Source: Periplaneta americana
Taxonomy: Eukaryota; Arthropoda; Insecta; Blattodea; Blattidae
NCBI RefSeq assembly: GCF_040183065.1
Contig: NC_091119.1
Location: forward strand, 108,576,263 to 108,640,262
Reading direction: 5' to 3'
Length of the DNA: 64,000 bases
Shown: positions 60,574 through 64,000 of the stretch, piece after piece
Position numbering within the stretch: position 1 is the first letter of the stretch
Layout of the letters: each line of letters begins with the position of its first letter
Program-made: the position numbers and the translations under genes
The notes under the pieces: model-generated
Told to the model about the DNA's origin: nothing
The model's input: only the letters and a program-made list of their open reading frames with translations
Database searches by the model: none

Positions 60574-62362
60574 TCAACTTTTAAGTTTTTCCTTAATTCC
60601 TACTTCTTCCTCATTCTTGTCAGGACTATCTTTTGCCTGTAGAAACTGTTTAGTTATGGTATATCCAATAATATTGTCATCTACAACGTTTATACAGTGC
60701 ATGCTTGCAATACCCACTAATGTTTTGGCATCCTTAATAACCGATGTTAACTGCAAGCATTGTTTCGCTGAGAAATCTCTTCGTTAGTAACTTCTATTAC
60801 ATTTATTTTAGACAATGGATTTGTGGCTTTTACAAACTCTGATGCATTAGACACTAAACATTTTCTTCTCTTTACTGCTTCCCATACTTGTCGCTTTATG
60901 GAACCTCCAATTCCATCAACAGATCCCTTGCCATGTGACGTGGCGAAGTAATTCCATATGATCTTTTTGCCATGTTTCTTTTCCAGAATTTTGATGGATT
61001 CAGCAATATATTTATTTTTGAATTGAGAACTTGGACCATCAGACCATATGTGCACCTCTTGAACAGATTTTACTGACTTTTCTTCAAGTAAACGATCCAT
61101 ATAAGTAACAACAGTATTTTTAGTGTGATCAATGTTGTCTGATGCTAGGACATATGAATGAATATCCTCTGAATGCCAAATAGCAGCAGTGAAAAGACTA
61201 ATCTGATTCTGTTGCCAGTGTGCACTTTGAATTTCATCCTGCAACATGCATGTGTAATTCTCAGAAAAATCCACTTGAATTAAAGCCATATCATGTTGAG
61301 ATAAGACAGTAGTTTTCTCTTCCTGGTAAGTCTTTGCTTGTTCCCTTTTGATGTAGCAGTGCTGTAGAAACTGGGGTCCAATAGCACAAATATATTCAAT
61401 CAGCTCTTGAATAGTTCCTTCTTCCTGTACCTTCGCAAGTCTACCATCACATTCTTTCCACACAAACCATGATGCTTCTACTGTATCATCTTCACAATTT
61501 TCCTGCAATACTGTGTTCATTAAACTTTTACATATTTCACATTTTCCCATCCAACATTTTTCTGTAGCATTATTGCACAGAAAAAATGCAGGCAAACTGG
61601 CTGTATATTCAGGAAATTTTGGCACTGACTTATGAAAAGCATTTATTGCACCGATGAAATTTTCATGGTACCTACAAAGACACACATTTTGGGGAAGTTT
61701 GTTACTTAACATTACATTTTTTGGGCGAAGCTCAGCAAACTTGCTTTTTCCAACCATTGGTCCATTCTCATTACAAAATATTGCATGTGCTTCTCTTACT
61801 GGAAACAGTAAATGTCGAATTCGGAGCTTGACCTTCCCTTCTTCACTTTTGACAGATACAGCGTCTTTTCTCCCTGGGGCTTGTCGACTTATATCATCCC
61901 TCAAATAAAATTCACTGACTGCTTTTACAACGGTGGGGCTGAGAGCAGACATAGTAGGCTTACTTCGTTTATCTTTAATTGGTTCAATATTGTCTGCATA
62001 TAATTTTCTAATAACTGCACACTTCTTTCTTGGGGAGTTAGGTAGTCCTCGCCTCACTCTTGCTGCAGCTTTTCCTAAACTTTAAGATGACTTAGATGGT
62101 GGTGTATGTTCTGCCATTTCTTTGAGAGTCTTGTGATTTTGTTCCCTTTCTTGTTTAAGCCTTCTATATTTCGCAACTCTTTCCCTGACACTAGCTTTCC
62201 TTTCATTGTGAATTCTGTTCTGGATGTGTTTTGGCAATCTCTGCTCTTTTTCCCTACTTTTTTCACAATTTCTTTATGCTTTTTCTTATACTCTTCATAG
62301 TTTCCTTCTTCTTTCAACTTCTGTCTTCTCTTCCTCATTTTTTCAGCTGCTGTCAAAGACAT
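60574..62362 (-). pseudogene. DDE-type transposase, Sola-like, two frameshifts
   Basis: An N-terminal lysine-rich piece (62362 to 62075, RKRRQKLKEEGNYEEYKKKH) leads, after a one-step frameshift near 62080, to SLGKAAARVRRGLPNSPRKK and the main 436-codon frame (62057 to 60747). Main-frame landmarks: a cysteine cluster CNNATEKCWMGKCEIC (about 161-176), QVDFSENYTC (D263), IWSDGPSSQFKNKY (D340) and FATSHGKGSVDGIGG (D381), which are the likely catalytic acids. A last piece follows in another frame (60756 to 60574). The protein type recurs as unnamed arthropod and cnidarian transposon proteins, as far as I recall. With only two small breaks, an intact relative may exist in the genome, or assembly errors may be the cause. 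Confidence 0.75.
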
Positions 62363-63194
62363 CTAGAAAAAAAGATCACAAAACAAAGTCATAATGAAAT
62401 TCAACAAAATTACCTAACTTATCTTCTGAATTTGATACATTACAACGAATTTATAAACATTTCATAGTACTTTATAGAAATTAATATATTTATGACAGAC
62501 TGACTACTTTAGATACAATGTATGTTTTTACGGTATTATTGGTAACTCACGTTACATGATTTAATAATTATGTTACATTGTTCGTGCTTCTTACCAGAAT
62601 TTTTGTGATAAATGTTTTAATTAATCATAAAGTCAGTAAGCAAAATATGAAATATGAACCTTTTCTTCTTGTTAAAAAGGGCAGAATTCTAAAAATATGG
62701 TAATTTGGTAACTCATGTTACATATGAGAGGTTATGTTTAAAAGCATATAATTAAAGGGGAAAATATTAAATAAGAAATAAAATAATTGTAGCACCATTA
62801 AGAGAAGTCATAACATTTCAATTTTAAATGTACAAAATGTGTCATTTATTATAAAAATAAGCATTTATCTTACCTTGAAATCAGTGAATATTTTTGTCTG
62901 AAACTCTTCTGCAGGTTGATTTTAACAAAGTAGCTGCCATATTCAAACCACAAATTGGAGGGAAAGAATACAGTGCTGACAATGAACTACAATAAATCAA
63001 TAATGAAACAAAACAGAAATAAACTTCCCTCTTATGTCCACATTTTCATGGAATTGCCCTACTAAAAAAATGACTTTTAAACATAATGAGTCAAATATTC
63101 CTTCAGAATTATTTACTAGTAGTGGTGTAATTATTCATAGTAATTATTGCAATTACAGTACATATTACAGAAACGTGATCCTATGAATTCCAGT

Positions 63195-63452
63195 ATATGA
63201 AGGGTAAATGGGAATAACGATTAAGGTCCATCCAAAATCGAAATTGAGTTAATAATGCCATCTTATAGTGGAAAGGAAGTACTATCATGTGGTCTAGCTA
63301 GTAATAAGAAATAATCGTTCTTGACATTTCATTACGTCAATTTCTATTAAATACACACATAACAAAGTATTAAGTGCTTAAACTTCAAAATTCGTTTTTC
63401 TCGAAACTTTCTAAAATGGACCTTGATCGTTATTCCCGTGTACCCTTCATAT
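63195..63452. mobile_element. MITE with 36-bp inverted ends
   Basis: ATATGAAGGGTAAATGGGAA and its continuation to GGTCCA (63195-63230) are mirrored at 63417-63452 with four or so differences. TA lies at both borders. The interior is AT-rich and non-coding. Confidence 0.85.
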
Positions 63453-63454
63453 AT

Positions 63455-64000
63455 CATTTTCATTTCATTCAGAGTTCTGCCCAAGGGCAAGTCTTTCACT
63501 GCAAACCCAGTTTTCTTCAATCCTTCCTATTTTCTGCCTTCCTCTTTGTCTCCGCACATGATTCATATATCTTAATGTCGTCTATGATCTGATATCTTCT
63601 TCTACCCCAAACTCTTCTCCCATTCACCATTCCTTCCAGTGCATCCTTCAGTAGGCAGTTTCTTCTTAGTCAGCGATCTAGCCAATTACTTTTCCTCTTC
63701 CTGATCAGTTTCAGCATCGTTCTTTCTTCACCCACTCTTTCCAACATAGCTTCATTTCTTATTCTGTCTGTCCACTTCATACATTCCATTCTTCTCCATA
63801 TCCACATTTCAAATGCTTCTATTCGCTTCTCTTTGCTTCGTCGTAATGTCCACGTTTCTGCCCCATACAATGCCACACTCCATACAAAGCACTTCACTAG
63901 TCTCTTCCTTAGTTCTTTTTTCAGAGATCAGCAGAAAATGCTCCTTTTTCTATTAAAAGATTCTTTGGTCATTGCTATTCTCCTTTTGACTTCCTGGCAG
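63455..64000 (-). pseudogene. LINE-X reverse-transcriptase C-terminal part, runs off the window
   Basis: Minus-strand translation gives KCFVWSVALYGAETWTLRRS, then RIEAFEMWIWRRMECMKWTD and RKRKSNWLDR, then (after a stop) LRRNCLLKDALEGMVNGR. Upstream at the window edge it reads EVKRRIAMTKESFNRKR. This matches the + strand copy at 48242-49108. The 3' end at about 63455-63480 has the same GGGCAGAACTCT-like tail and (AATG) word. Stops show it is defective in part. Confidence 0.82.

Larger units (their letters stand above)
59742..63059 (-). mobile_element. Sola-like DNA transposon with palindromic motif array
   Basis: Ends GGGTCATTCCATG (59742) and, inverted, GGGCAATTCCATG (ending 63059) are flanked by the 4-bp duplication TACT (59738-59741 and 63060-63063). 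The length is 3318 bp. One transposase gene is read on the minus strand. At least eight copies of a motif close to GGTAACTCATGTTAC lie in the non-coding ends. A block at about 59925-60200 is repeated at about 60262-60540. Sola is suggested by the 4-bp duplication and by my recollection of the protein type; this is not certain. Confidence 0.75.

Overview
The window looks like one piece of a large, AT-rich insect genome. It holds spliced animal coding exons, tRNA-headed SINEs, microsatellite-tailed non-LTR retrotransposons and many nested DNA transposons with TA, TTAA, 4-bp, 8-bp and 9-bp target-site duplications (TSDs). A hemimetabolous insect such as a cockroach is my best guess from intron size and repeat style; the sequence alone does not prove it.

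One host gene is firmly supported: the last three coding exons of a synaptotagmin on the + strand (1209-1332, 10433-10626, 21135-21254). They encode the C-terminal C2B domain and the stop codon. The best remembered match is the synaptotagmin-4 class. The two introns (9.1 and 10.5 kb) are filled with mobile elements, and the first appears to use a rare GC donor.

Intron 1 (1333-10432) holds a degenerate Tigger/pogo element (2250-6779), with a hAT element (5034-6750) inside it and a 417-bp MITE (6021-6437) inside that. It also holds a tRNA-SINE and a second hAT (8539-10196) carrying a second copy of the same MITE. Intron 2 (10627-21134) holds a GC-rich segment with a 35-bp tandem repeat, retroelement tails, a complete mariner with an open transposase frame (13395-14726), two SINEs, a LINE remnant and a 1.76-kb TIR element.

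Downstream of the gene (21255-64000) I see no convincing host gene. There are LINE pieces, a Kolobok-like TTAA element, a foldback element split by a Tigger relative (34658-35986), a 145-bp-arm palindrome (38457-38827), SINEs (four SINE-B copies within 49.1-51.7 kb), and a MITE split by a 3.2-kb element with a 9-bp TSD and clustered subterminal repeats (53281-56481). A palindromic double-ended mariner (about 57828-58462), Harbinger fragments and a 3.3-kb Sola-like element (59742-63059) follow. The Sola-like element has a nearly whole transposase and at least eight copies of a short palindromic motif. The window ends inside another LINE copy.

The transposon calls rest on terminal repeats, TSDs and protein motifs read by eye. 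Family names are from memory and are graded accordingly.
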